From IMG/VR virus record IMGVR_UViG_3300046011_000346, positions 1 to 23,369 of that record: a stretch of DNA of 23,369 nucleotides, one strand, 5' to 3'. Origin of the DNA: a virus. Numbering within the stretch: the stretch's first letter is position 1; the number at the start of each line of letters is the position of its first letter. This document shows positions 1 to 6,771 of the stretch, in pieces. Made by a program: the position numbers and the translations under genes. Under the pieces are notes generated by a model that worked only from the letters and a program-made list of their open reading frames with translations, made no database searches and was not told the DNA's origin.

Positions 1-191
1 AACCAGTTATAATTTCCAGCAGTAGTATCGCCATTAAATTGAATTTGCATATTTGCAAATCCTCCATTGGAGCGTGCAGATAATTTGATTACCAAATCAG
101 TATAGGTCTGCGGTATGTTAAGGAAGTCAATACTTGCAATACCACCACTACCTACTGTGTAGGTTGCTATCTTAGAGTATGTGTATGCCAT
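1..191 (-). CDS. Partial paralog of the LYG-ending beta-protein array (sixth member)
   Basis: The ATG at 191 overlaps the stop of the upstream gene as TAATG. About 63 codons are present and the C-terminus lies beyond the window. The translation starts MAYTYSKIATYTVGSGG, followed by IPQTYTDLVIKL and NGDTTAGNY. These match the conserved blocks of the five complete neighbours. It mixes features of both subtypes in the array: the VGSGG segment and NGD of the HLQIR type, and the YTDLV strand of the other type. The function is unknown. Its position downstream of the fibre gene suggests a virion surface or receptor-related protein, which is inference. Confidence 0.8.
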   Translation of the reverse strand, partial: MAYTYSKIATYTVGSGGIASIDFLNIPQTYTDLVIKLSARSNGGFANMQIQFNGDTTAGNYNW

Positions 192-709
192 TATGCCGCC
201 GCAATTCCGTAGAGGGTAAAGGTTGAGCCTAGTGCTAAATCTCCACTACCAGTTCTGCCTATAGTTATAGATGTAATTGCTGCAGTATTGCGCCATAAGT
301 TTACATAAGCACCAACTCCAGGATAACTGGTACTACCATTAGGTTGGTTAGCCCTACTGATTACAGTCTTGTTAGTTGTAGTATTGGAGTAGTTCATTAT
401 ATTAGCAATATAGTTCTGACCTAAATCAGTACCACCGCCAATATTATATTGTAGGTATGCAACTGTTTGATTGCTTGCTCTGGCTGATGAAGCAGAACTG
501 CCATTACCCCTTAACTCAGTTACAGAATAGTTGCTGCCAGAATCAGAATTAAATCGCAACCATACATTGTCGCCTTGGCTTAGGGTTCCTCCATTGATTA
601 CCAAAACTAAATCAGTATAAACTCCACTAATATTACTAAACACTACAGTAGCAGCAGCGCTGCTTAGCGTAGTCCTGGCAAGTGGTGTATATGTTTTTCC
701 TGCTGGCAT
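191..709 (-). CDS. Array paralog, 172 aa, YTDL subtype
   Basis: This is a complete 172-residue protein, predicted to be all-beta and rich in Ser, Thr, Asn and Gly, with no signal peptide or membrane segment. Conserved blocks are YTDLVLVI at about residues 31-38, NSDSGSNYS at 54-62, LRGNGSSAS at 67-74, NYSNTTTNKTVISR at 106-119, LWRNTAAITSI at 138-148 and STFTLYGI at 162-169. The same blocks in the same order occur in its neighbours. The start ATG overlaps the upstream stop (TAATG) and follows a GGGGTG Shine-Dalgarno-like stretch. I know this domain type as common in metagenomic phages near tail fibre genes but cannot assign a function. Structural or adhesin-like use is inferred from context. 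Confidence 0.85.
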   Translation of the reverse strand: MPAGKTYTPLARTTLSSAAATVVFSNISGVYTDLVLVINGGTLSQGDNVWLRFNSDSGSNYSVTELRGNGSSASSARASNQTVAYLQYNIGGGTDLGQNYIANIMNYSNTTTNKTVISRANQPNGSTSYPGVGAYVNLWRNTAAITSITIGRTGSGDLALGSTFTLYGIAAA

Positions 710-1272
710 TAGTTCACCCCGTATAGTGCGAAATGAGAGTACTGAGAAAATGTTGATGAAGAAGGAAATAATTTTATTGAACTAATAGCAGAAGTACTAC
801 GCCAAAGACCAGAACCTAAAGCAAGATTTCCAGATGAGTTATTATCATTACCGTGTAGTGAACGTATTGTTTTAAATTTGTTAGTATTTGCGTAATCTAA
901 TATATCAATAACAAATGGCGCAGGTGTGTTAGTTGCAACAAAACCATTTATGAACAACCAGTTTTCAGTTTGATTTGCTCCAGCACTTGCCACAGCACCA
1001 GAACCATTACCTTCTAAAAAATGGTAAGTGTAATTAGAGGCCGTATCGCCATTGTAACGCAAATAGATTCTCGGTGTTGCTCCACTTTGTGCCCAACCTC
1101 TTATCTGCAAATGACTATAAGTGCTAGGTATAGAAGTAAAATCAATACTAGAACTACCACCGCTACCTACAGTCACAGTAGCAATAGACTCATAGGAGCC
1201 AGGCATAATGACTGGGTTACCGACTAGGGCGCTTCTACTAAACTGTCCTGTCTTAAGACTTCTGATAGCCAT
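709..1272 (-). CDS. Array paralog, 187 aa, HLQIRG subtype
   Basis: This complete 187-residue beta-rich protein has a longer N-terminus than the YTDL-type members. Blocks are VTVGSGGSSSIDF at about residues 33-45, IPSTYSHLQIRG at 48-59, NGDTASNYTYHFLEGNG at 74-90, DILDYANTNKFKTIR at 123-137, LWRSTSAISSI at 156-166 and FSQYSHFALYGV at 175-186. It is closest in motif content to the 192-residue member at 2318-2896, not to its immediate neighbours. The start ATG at 1272 lies in a TAATG overlap, with GGAG seven bases upstream inside the preceding gene. It is probably part of the virion surface or adsorption apparatus, by location only. Confidence 0.85.
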   Translation of the reverse strand: MAIRSLKTGQFSRSALVGNPVIMPGSYESIATVTVGSGGSSSIDFTSIPSTYSHLQIRGWAQSGATPRIYLRYNGDTASNYTYHFLEGNGSGAVASAGANQTENWLFINGFVATNTPAPFVIDILDYANTNKFKTIRSLHGNDNNSSGNLALGSGLWRSTSAISSIKLFPSSSTFSQYSHFALYGVN

Positions 1273-1784
1273 TATAGAACTCCGTATAGGGTGAAGGTTG
1301 AGTTGGTCATAAAACTTCCACTACCAGAAATTACATCTATTCTATTTATAGCAGAAGTACTAGGATATAGTCCAGCAACCATAGATGCATATGCTGTAGT
1401 AGCATTATTTTCCCCTACTCCATCAGCACTAAAAGATTTGTTTACTGTAGTGCTTGAATAGTTTGGTATATAAATATGTGCGCTAGCAAAAGTGCTAGCA
1501 GTGCTGGAATCTCCAGTTCCTTCAACTGCATAAATACTGCCAACAGTAGAATAACTGGTGCTACTTGCTGTAGAACCATCGCCAAGTAAACGCCTTGCGG
1601 TATATGTAGAACTTGTGTCATTATTAAACTTAAGAGTAAAAGTACCCCAAATGCTTCCAGTTGAACGCCTTGTACTTGTTGTTAACAATAAATCAGTATA
1701 CCCACTAGGTATGCTACTAAAAGTAATTTCAGTTACAGGACTCTCAACAGTGGTAGATGCAATCTTAAATAGTTGTAGCGCCAT
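1272..1784 (-). CDS. Array paralog, 170 aa, YTDL subtype (divergent)
   Basis: This complete 170-residue member carries TFSSIPSGYTDLLL (about 21-34), NNDTSSTYTARRLLGDGSTAS (about 54-74), NYSSTTVNKSF (108-118), the degenerate LYPSTSAINRI (139-149) and STFTLYGVL (162-170). The usual LWR motif is replaced by LYP, so it is the most divergent of the complete copies in that block. Start and stop both lie in TAATG overlaps with the adjacent paralogs, implying translational coupling. There is no signal peptide or transmembrane segment. The role is unknown and is likely the same class of virion-associated beta protein as its neighbours. Confidence 0.85.
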   Translation of the reverse strand: MALQLFKIASTTVESPVTEITFSSIPSGYTDLLLTTSTRRSTGSIWGTFTLKFNNDTSSTYTARRLLGDGSTASSTSYSTVGSIYAVEGTGDSSTASTFASAHIYIPNYSSTTVNKSFSADGVGENNATTAYASMVAGLYPSTSAINRIDVISGSGSFMTNSTFTLYGVL

Positions 1785-2314
1785 TAGAGATTACCTGCCT
1801 CTATGCCGTAGAGTTTGAAGGTGGAGCCTGTATCAAGGTTACCAGCATAACCAATGCAACTAATAGAGTTAATAACAGATGTGTTACGCCATAATGCTAC
1901 CACTGCATCAGTTCCGCCACCAGCAACACCTGCTCTGCTAATTAATGTTTTAAATGTAGTGCTGTTTGAGTAATCTAAAAATTGAACTACAGTTGCAGAA
2001 AATGTTCCTGCCGCTGCTCCTGCCCCGTTCATAGCATTTGATGCAAGCCGATAGTAAGTATCATTAGTATTTCTTCCACTAAGAGCAGAAGTACCATCAC
2101 CTCTTAAATAGGTTGCAGAATAATTAGAACCAGTATCCGAGTTAACCCTAATTGCTAAACCGTCTTGAATTGCTCCAGCAGCAGTTGACCGCCCAGATAC
2201 AACAAGAACTAAATCTGTATAAGTTGCTGGTATAGAACTAAAAGTTACCGTAGAGGTTGATGTGCTTAGCGTAGTACTATTAATCAGAGTATATGTGCCT
2301 GTCTTAGCAGCCAT
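1784..2314 (-). CDS. Array paralog, 176 aa, YTDL subtype
   Basis: This complete 176-residue protein has TVTFSSIPATYTDLVLVV (about 22-39), NSDTGSNYSATYLRGDGTSA (58-77), FLDYSNSTTFKTLISR (112-127), LWRNTSVINSI (141-151) and STFKLYGI (164-171). It is the clearest example of the YTDL subtype. The ATG at 2314 sits three bases after the upstream TAG and has a good AAAGGGG ribosome-binding site with six-base spacing, so it is the only array member after the first that does not use a TAATG overlap for its start. The function is unknown; a tail or capsid surface role is inferred from the neighbouring fibre gene. Confidence 0.85.
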   Translation of the reverse strand: MAAKTGTYTLINSTTLSTSTSTVTFSSIPATYTDLVLVVSGRSTAAGAIQDGLAIRVNSDTGSNYSATYLRGDGTSALSGRNTNDTYYRLASNAMNGAGAAAGTFSATVVQFLDYSNSTTFKTLISRAGVAGGGTDAVVALWRNTSVINSISCIGYAGNLDTGSTFKLYGIEAGNL

Positions 2315-2317
2315 TGT

Positions 2318-2896
2318 CTACCCCTTTATACCATATAGTGAGAAGCGTGAGTATTGAGAAAAGTTAGACGCTTCAGGAATAATTGTTAAACTTGTAACAG
2401 CATCAAAACTTCTCCAGTTACCAGATATTAATCTTATATATCCAGGGGGAGAAGCAGCATTGTAATCAACTCCTGATAACGCTCTAACAGTTTTATATTT
2501 ATTAGTATTTGCATAATCTAATAAATCAAAAACAGCAATAGAATAAGTGCTAGATAATTGACTATCTCTTGGAGCCTGTCCACCAAGTAAATAAGTAGTA
2601 TTTACTTCAGCCTGTGCTGATGCGCTTGCACCATCACCAGTTAAAATATGATAAGAATAATTAGTTGCTCTGTCGTTATTACAATATGCAAACCAATAAT
2701 TTGTTCCAGTAGCAGACTGAGTGGTTCTAGAAGTTGCTCTAATTTGTAAATGCTTATAGGTCTGGGGTATGTCATTAAAGGTTACTTGGTTAACCCCACC
2801 ACTACCGACAAGGGTAGTGGCTATAGGCTCCATAAAGTTGTTGTCTAGTGCCAGGCTGATACCTGTCGCACCAGACTTAACACTAGTTATTGACAT
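2318..2896 (-). CDS. Array paralog, 192 aa, HLQIR subtype (first member)
   Basis: This 192-residue protein is the first member transcribed after the 108-residue protein. Blocks are TLVGSGGVNQVTF (28-40), IPQTYKHLQIRA (43-54), NNDRATNYSYHILTGDGASAS (73-93), DLLDYANTNKYKTVR (124-138), GNWRSFDAVTSL (159-170) and FSQYSRFSLYGIKG (179-192). The DYANTNKYKT and FSQYS blocks are shared with the 187-residue member. The start ATG overlaps the stop of the upstream gene (TAATG). This DNA is visibly more AT-rich than the capsid gene, in keeping with an accessory or exchangeable region. The function is unknown. Confidence 0.85.
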   Translation of the reverse strand: MSITSVKSGATGISLALDNNFMEPIATTLVGSGGVNQVTFNDIPQTYKHLQIRATSRTTQSATGTNYWFAYCNNDRATNYSYHILTGDGASASAQAEVNTTYLLGGQAPRDSQLSSTYSIAVFDLLDYANTNKYKTVRALSGVDYNAASPPGYIRLISGNWRSFDAVTSLTIIPEASNFSQYSRFSLYGIKG

Positions 2897-3222
2897 TAGA
2901 CCGAAGCCTCATCTCCGTATGCGTGGAACACTAGGTTCGCAGTAGATGCATACACGGTGATGACATCGGTAGTAGCAAGGGTGACACCTACAGTAATGAT
3001 AGTTGTATCAGCAGCACCGACAGTTACATCATAGGCTAGGTAGTGAACATTAGCCAAGGTTGCTCCAGCAGGGCGGATAGCAATACGGTATGTGGCAGAT
3101 GATGATGCCAAGTTACATACTGAGATGCTGGATACTACAGCCTCTTTAGCAGAAGGAACTGTGTATAGGGTTGTTGCAGTTGTCGCAGATGGGTTTGATT
3201 GCCCAAGGACTTTTTTAGCCAT
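2896..3222 (-). CDS. Small beta-rich structural protein, 108 aa
   Basis: This 108-residue, beta-rich protein starts at ATG 3222 with AAGGAG upstream. It contains a LYTVPS segment near residue 19, SSISVCNLAS near 31-40, and a C-terminal VHYLAYDVTVGAADTT and DVITVYAS region. Proteins with this VPxxxxAVVSSIxVCN and VITVYAS pattern are frequent next to tail fibre genes in metagenomic and actinobacterial phages, from memory. They are usually annotated as hypothetical or structural. It lies between the Ala/Ser/Thr-rich fibre gene and the paralog array, so a baseplate, fibre-tip or decoration role is plausible but unproven. Confidence 0.75.
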   Translation of the reverse strand: MAKKVLGQSNPSATTATTLYTVPSAKEAVVSSISVCNLASSSATYRIAIRPAGATLANVHYLAYDVTVGAADTTIITVGVTLATTDVITVYASTANLVFHAYGDEASV

Positions 3223-3237
3223 TTAGATATTTCTCCT

Positions 3238-5004
3238 TTAAGCGCCCATCAGCATAAATACTGACGGTGTTGGGTCGGTTACGATTGATGCCCACGAAGC
3301 AGTTGTTCCGTTCGTAGTCAAATACTTTCCATTGTTTCCAGTCTGGGAAGGTAGTCCAGATGGTGCTGCAGCCCAAGCAAGTCCTGTTGCTGTAGCACTT
3401 GATACTGTAAGAACATATCCATCCGTTGATGCTACTGTTAGAATCGCTGGGGTGTCATTAGCGCTAGCGGCAAGTATATCACCCTTGGCTGCAAAGATAG
3501 TCGGTTGAATTACTGCAGTTGTATCAAGGCTAAGTGTTACTGAACCTGATGTACCGCCACCAGTAAGTCCTGTACCAGCGGTAACTCCTGTGATGTCACC
3601 TTGATTAGGTGCAACCCACTCAAGTCCCGTTGCGGTAGCAGAGTTGACAGAAAGAATATATCCAGCAGTTGTAGCAACTGCTAGTGGGCTGAAGGCGTCT
3701 AGCCCTGTACCTACTAGCAAATCTCCCTTTGCATCAAAGGAAGCAGCAACTGCAGCAGCAGCGCTGGCTGCACTTACAGCAGCAGAGTTAGCAGAAGTCA
3801 GAGCAGATGAAGCAGATGTGCTTGCACTAGCAGCAGAGGTAGCAGCAGCAGTTGCACTGGCTGCAGCAGATGTTGCGCTAGTAGCAGCAGCGGTAGCGCT
3901 AGCGGCAGCACTAGTAGCACTTGTTGCAGCGGCAGTGGCTGAGGCAGCAGCCGAAGTAGCAGATGTGGCAGCAGCAGAAGCAGAGTTAGAAGCCGTAGTT
4001 GCATAGCCTGCAATTGTGGCTACAGAGTTAGCAGCCGTTAGGGCAGAGGCAGCAGCGCTTGTGGCACTGGTAGCCGCTGCAGTCGCAGAAGCCGCTGCAG
4101 AGGTTGCAGAGGTGGCTGCTGCTGTGGCTGAGGTAGATGCACTGTTAGCGCTAGTAAGGGCGCTAGAAGCGCTTGTAGAGGCGCTAGAGGCACTCGTAGC
4201 GGCAGAGGCAGCACTGGTAGCAGCCGATGCTGCTGAGGTTGCTGCAGCCGTTGCTGAGCCTAGAATGCTATCTACATAATCTTTAGGTGTGGCTGATGAT
4301 GAAATCATCCCTGCACTAGATAGACCAGTTATGACTGGACTGCCCGAGATAGTAGGGCTGGTCAGAGTCTTGTTGGTTAGGGTTTGGGTAGCATCTACGA
4401 TAACTACGGTGCCCGTTGTGTTAGGCAAGGTAATCGTATTATCTTGAGTTGGGTCTACAACTGTCAGAGTAGTTTCGTATGCGTCTGCAGTTGTACCTTC
4501 AAATACCAACACGGCACCTGCTGAAGCGGTGCCTGTAATTGTTGGGTCAGAGATTGTTGGAGACGTAAGGGTTTTGTTGGTAAGAGTTTGTGTCTTAAGT
4601 GTACCTACGACAACGCCTTCGCCTGAACCGATACCGTGCATTGTGTGAGCATTACCAGAACCATCGTTATAAGAAGCATCTGCCTCTGCGTGGAGGTTTG
4701 CGTCACGAAGGTCTCGACCAATTGCCATATGTCGAACTACTGCACCTGCTGAGTGAGACTGAGCAGTTGAGCCATCAATGGCTCGTGTTACGGTAAAGGT
4801 GTTAGTAGATACCGCAGTGGCATCTACAATTTCTTCAAGCGCCGTATCTGGGTCAATAACAAGAGTAAATGTTCTGCCTGATGGAATCGTTACACCACCA
4901 AGGAGAGTTGTTCCAGAGACAACTGTAAATGACGTAGCGCCAGCGGTAATGGCACCTGTCAGCGTTGACTGCTGAGAGCGAGAGGAGTATTGGCGAGTTG
5001 TCAT
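3238..5004 (-). CDS. Tail fibre protein with Ala/Ser/Thr-rich stalk, 588 aa
   Basis: This is a probable virion fibre for host recognition. Residues 1-100 form a beta-rich head with a TNTFTVTRAIDGSTAQSH segment (about 67-84). TLTNKTLTSPTIS occurs twice (about 140-152 and 208-220), a motif typical of phage fibres. Residues about 250-422 are almost entirely Ala, Ser and Thr, with tandem 14-residue units, like Phage_fiber-type stalk repeats. The C-terminal part has two similar units of AKGD(L/I)L ending in SATATGL(E/A)W (about 425-463 and 506-544), separated by GVTAGTGLTGGGTSGSVTLSLD-like sequence. There is no peptidase or chaperone tail at the C-terminus. The ATG at 5004 lies eight bases beyond the preceding stop and AGGA is upstream. 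Trimerisation is expected by analogy. Confidence 0.85.
   Translation of the reverse strand: MTTRQYSSRSQQSTLTGAITAGATSFTVVSGTTLLGGVTIPSGRTFTLVIDPDTALEEIVDATAVSTNTFTVTRAIDGSTAQSHSAGAVVRHMAIGRDLRDANLHAEADASYNDGSGNAHTMHGIGSGEGVVVGTLKTQTLTNKTLTSPTISDPTITGTASAGAVLVFEGTTADAYETTLTVVDPTQDNTITLPNTTGTVVIVDATQTLTNKTLTSPTISGSPVITGLSSAGMISSSATPKDYVDSILGSATAAATSAASAATSAASAATSASSASTSASSALTSANSASTSATAAATSATSAAASATAAATSATSAAASALTAANSVATIAGYATTASNSASAAATSATSAAASATAAATSATSAAASATAAATSATSAAASATAAATSAASASTSASSALTSANSAAVSAASAAAAVAASFDAKGDLLVGTGLDAFSPLAVATTAGYILSVNSATATGLEWVAPNQGDITGVTAGTGLTGGGTSGSVTLSLDTTAVIQPTIFAAKGDILAASANDTPAILTVASTDGYVLTVSSATATGLAWAAAPSGLPSQTGNNGKYLTTNGTTASWASIVTDPTPSVFMLMGA
3739..4257 (-). repeat. 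Ala/Ser/Thr-coding tandem repeat within the fibre gene
   Basis: This tract encodes residues about 250-422 of the fibre. The clearest unit is 14 residues (42 bases), AAATSATSAAASAT, present in consecutive near-identical copies around residues 345-390 and again around 296-322. The two blocks are separated by a non-repetitive insert near residues 323-344. Repeats of this type build rigid fibre shafts and can change in copy number by slippage. Long open frames on the opposite strand are a by-product of the biased codons. Confidence 0.85.
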
Positions 5005-5012
5005 TCAGGTTC

Positions 5013-5930
5013 CTATCGGTTGAATCGAATGCGGGGAGGATATTGACCTTGGAAGGCGGAAATTTCTTCTCGTAGTCTTTGTGTGTATAGGGCAAAGATT
5101 TGACGTACTGCATTGTTGGCTGAACCAAATGGACGCTTAGCGTCAATCTCGTCAGCCTGTGGGCTAATCTGAGAAGCACGTGCAGGGTCTAGGTAAGCAA
5201 GTAATCTGTAAGCAGCACCTAAGATAATTACATCTCGTGCTGATTCAGGGTATCCTGTTCGTACTGTAAACTCTTGTTCGTTAGATGTAAACGCCTGAGG
5301 CTGTGTTACATACATAACCTTGACGGTACGACCAGGTGTAATAAAGTCATAGATTGAAATAGTCTGGCTTCCTTCGCCCCACGTTGCAGTCTCTGCTAGC
5401 GGGTCAAAGTCATAACGACCAACGCGAATCCACTCTTGAGATGGACCAGTATCTTGCCACATTACAGTCAAGATAGATTCTATGTTCAGCGCCCCTAGGT
5501 CATATGTGGTCTGTGCAGCATTGAATGTAAATGTGGTCTGCTTCACAACCATCAACTGAGTTCCTACAGCACGGATTGTATCATTGATTGCCTTCTTAAC
5601 CACATAACGTGGGAAGATAGGAGAGACAGTAACCTTTGTATCAACGGCTGCTGTAGCGGCTGTAGTGCCTAGGTAGCCACGCCCATAAGGGGCGATAGTG
5701 GCTGTGTTAGCAACACGGTCAAATGAGTCAACCCACATCAACTCTTCGCCTACTTCAAGAACGCCTTTACCTACTGAGTCAGTAGAGCCTAGGCTTAGGA
5801 TGGTAGGAGAAGAACTAGGAGAAGTTAATGTGGTGACTGCTGCGGTAAGATATGTGGAGCGGTCCTGCTGATATGTGTAGCCTGAGAGGTTAATCAAAAC
5901 CTCATCAATCATATTACTGAGAGTTGTCAC
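5013..5930 (-). CDS. Probable neck/head-tail or tail structural protein, 305 aa
   Basis: The GTG start at 5930 overlaps the upstream stop as GTGA and has AAGGAG at a suitable distance, so I prefer it over the internal ATG at codon 7. Residues about 60-105 hold a beta module with VGEELMWVDSF, TIAPYGRGYLGTTAA and KVTVSPIFPR. It is followed by an alpha segment, VVKKAINDTIRAVG, then a beta region (about 130-220). The C-terminal half contains the helical stretch ESARDVIILGAAYRLLAYLDPARA and ends RIRFNR. The pattern resembles proteins encoded between capsid and fibre genes in actinobacterial and uncultured phages, where neck or tail-tube adaptors are expected. I cannot name a family with confidence. 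Confidence 0.7.
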   Translation of the reverse strand: MTTLSNMIDEVLINLSGYTYQQDRSTYLTAAVTTLTSPSSSPTILSLGSTDSVGKGVLEVGEELMWVDSFDRVANTATIAPYGRGYLGTTAATAAVDTKVTVSPIFPRYVVKKAINDTIRAVGTQLMVVKQTTFTFNAAQTTYDLGALNIESILTVMWQDTGPSQEWIRVGRYDFDPLAETATWGEGSQTISIYDFITPGRTVKVMYVTQPQAFTSNEQEFTVRTGYPESARDVIILGAAYRLLAYLDPARASQISPQADEIDAKRPFGSANNAVRQIFALYTQRLREEISAFQGQYPPRIRFNR

Positions 5931-6202
5931 AGGTTAATACTCCTTAAGGCATCAGTCGGTGAAAGGTCTGTTGTTCCAGCAAGTTCATTGCATACAGCGC
6001 CTAAGCCTTTGTATTCATCAGGCTGGCGAGTAGGGTCTGCTTCTAGGTTAAGGGCACCGAGTAGTCCAAGCCCTGAAGTGCCAGAGTATTCGTTGGCAGC
6101 ACCGACAGGTGCAAGATATGCAGTCAATACTGGATATGTCCCACCATTAGCCAAGCGGTTGAGTTCGCTTGTAAATGTACTACCTGCTGTGCCTGTTGCC
6201 AT
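5927..6202 (-). CDS. Small hypothetical protein, 91 aa
   Basis: The ATG at 6202 overlaps the preceding stop (TAATG) and the gene ends in a GTGA overlap with the 305-residue gene, so it sits in a coupled chain. The protein has a Gly/Ala/Thr-rich N-terminus, a short helix (ELNRLAN), a central GLGLLGALNLEA segment and a C-terminal DALRSINL. It lacks the Lys richness of the small genes just upstream. The last two features recall short phage proteins that bind tail or neck components, but I do not recognise the family. It is real on the evidence of coupling and codon continuity. Confidence 0.7.
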   Translation of the reverse strand: MATGTAGSTFTSELNRLANGGTYPVLTAYLAPVGAANEYSGTSGLGLLGALNLEADPTRQPDEYKGLGAVCNELAGTTDLSPTDALRSINL

Positions 6203-6363
6203 TACTTGCCTTTCTTCTTGGCTACTGCTGCGTTGTCTACCAAGTTAGGATAAGGACGTCCCGCTGCCTTAGCCCTTTTCTTTGCTGCTGCCTTTTGAGC
6301 AGGAGTAAGTTTCTTAGATGTCTTCTTTGGATTCTTTGTATCCCAGAATGCTTTCTTCTTCAC
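6202..6363 (-). CDS. Small basic phage protein, 53 aa (KKAFWDTKNPKK type)
   Basis: The frame reads from GTG at 6363, overlapping the upstream TGA (GTGA), to TAA at 6202, which overlaps the next ATG (TAATG). Key segments are KKKAFWDTKNPKKTSKKLTP, QKAAAKKRAKAAGRPYPN and the Lys-rich end AKKKGK. I recognise this combination (FWDTKNPKK, then LTP.QKA..K.RAKAAGRPYPNLVDN) as a recurrent tiny protein in phage contigs, but know no function. It may be nucleic-acid binding or a virion constituent because of its charge, which is inference. It is short enough to be missed by standard gene callers. Confidence 0.75.
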   Translation of the reverse strand: MKKKAFWDTKNPKKTSKKLTPAQKAAAKKRAKAAGRPYPNLVDNAAVAKKKGK

Positions 6364-6659
6364 CACTTCACCTTATCTGCCCAATAGGCTGCGCTCATCT
6401 TGCCTTTAGCAATATTCTTTGAATGACGTGCTTTGAAAGATGCACGCTTCTTTTTCATTCTGTCAGACTCCCCAGCCTTAGGAGCACCAGCGGTCTTAGC
6501 GCCTTGTTCGCCAAAGCGAATAGTCTTTACTTTGTCCCCGACTTTAGCCACAACAATATGTGATTTTTTGGGATGGGTAGGAGTACGCTTAGGCTTGTTG
6601 AAGCCTGATACGCCTGCTCGCTTAAGCCTTGGGTCTCTCTTGCTTTCCATATTCCCCAT
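6360..6659 (-). CDS. Small basic conserved phage protein, 99 aa
   Basis: This Lys/Arg-rich 99-residue protein has a disordered basic N-terminus (ESKRDPRLKRAG, KPKRTPTHPKKS), a central beta pair (HIVVAKVGDKVKTIRFGEQGA) and a C-terminal conserved block with KAGESDRMKKKRASFKARH followed by GKMSAAYWADKVKW. The C-terminal SFKARH...SAAYWA.KVKW pattern is familiar from many marine and freshwater phages, where it is annotated as hypothetical. The ATG at 6659 has AGGAAAG just upstream; an ATG at 6650 is an alternative. The gene overlaps the 49-residue frame upstream by 38 bases. The function is unknown. Confidence 0.8.
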   Translation of the reverse strand: MGNMESKRDPRLKRAGVSGFNKPKRTPTHPKKSHIVVAKVGDKVKTIRFGEQGAKTAGAPKAGESDRMKKKRASFKARHSKNIAKGKMSAAYWADKVKW

Positions 6660-6771
6660 ACTTTCCTAATACTGTTTTGATTCTGCCATCTTTACGAAGC
6701 CTCACAACCATTCCATCTTTAATCTGGATTGGGTTAAACCCTCTGTGAGGCTTCAATTTTCCTGACGACAT
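6622..6771 (-). CDS. Very small basic protein, 49 aa
   Basis: The frame runs from ATG 6771, which overlaps the preceding stop (TAATG), to TAA at 6622. It encodes MSSGKLKPHRGFNPIQIKDG, then MVVRLRKDGRIKTVLGKYGE and a short basic tail. The VVRLRKDGRIKTV segment looks like a two-strand beta hairpin. It fills the otherwise empty 110 bases between two neighbours and its start is coupled, which argues that it is real. Its 3' end overlaps the next gene by 38 bases, more than is typical here, which lowers confidence. No family is recognised. Confidence 0.6.
   Translation of the reverse strand: MSSGKLKPHRGFNPIQIKDGMVVRLRKDGRIKTVLGKYGEYGKQERPKA

Noticed and set aside
1-2896. Diversity-generating retroelement targeting the paralog array
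   Set aside because: No reverse transcriptase, no template/variable repeat pair and no adenine-specific variation pattern was seen. Divergence among copies is spread over the whole genes.
3644-4279. Long plus-strand open frames opposite the fibre gene, coding Ala/Val-rich proteins
   Set aside because: They are mirror frames of the Ala/Ser/Thr repeat: GCA/GCT-rich codons read backwards lack stops. No ribosome-binding sites and no independent conservation signal.
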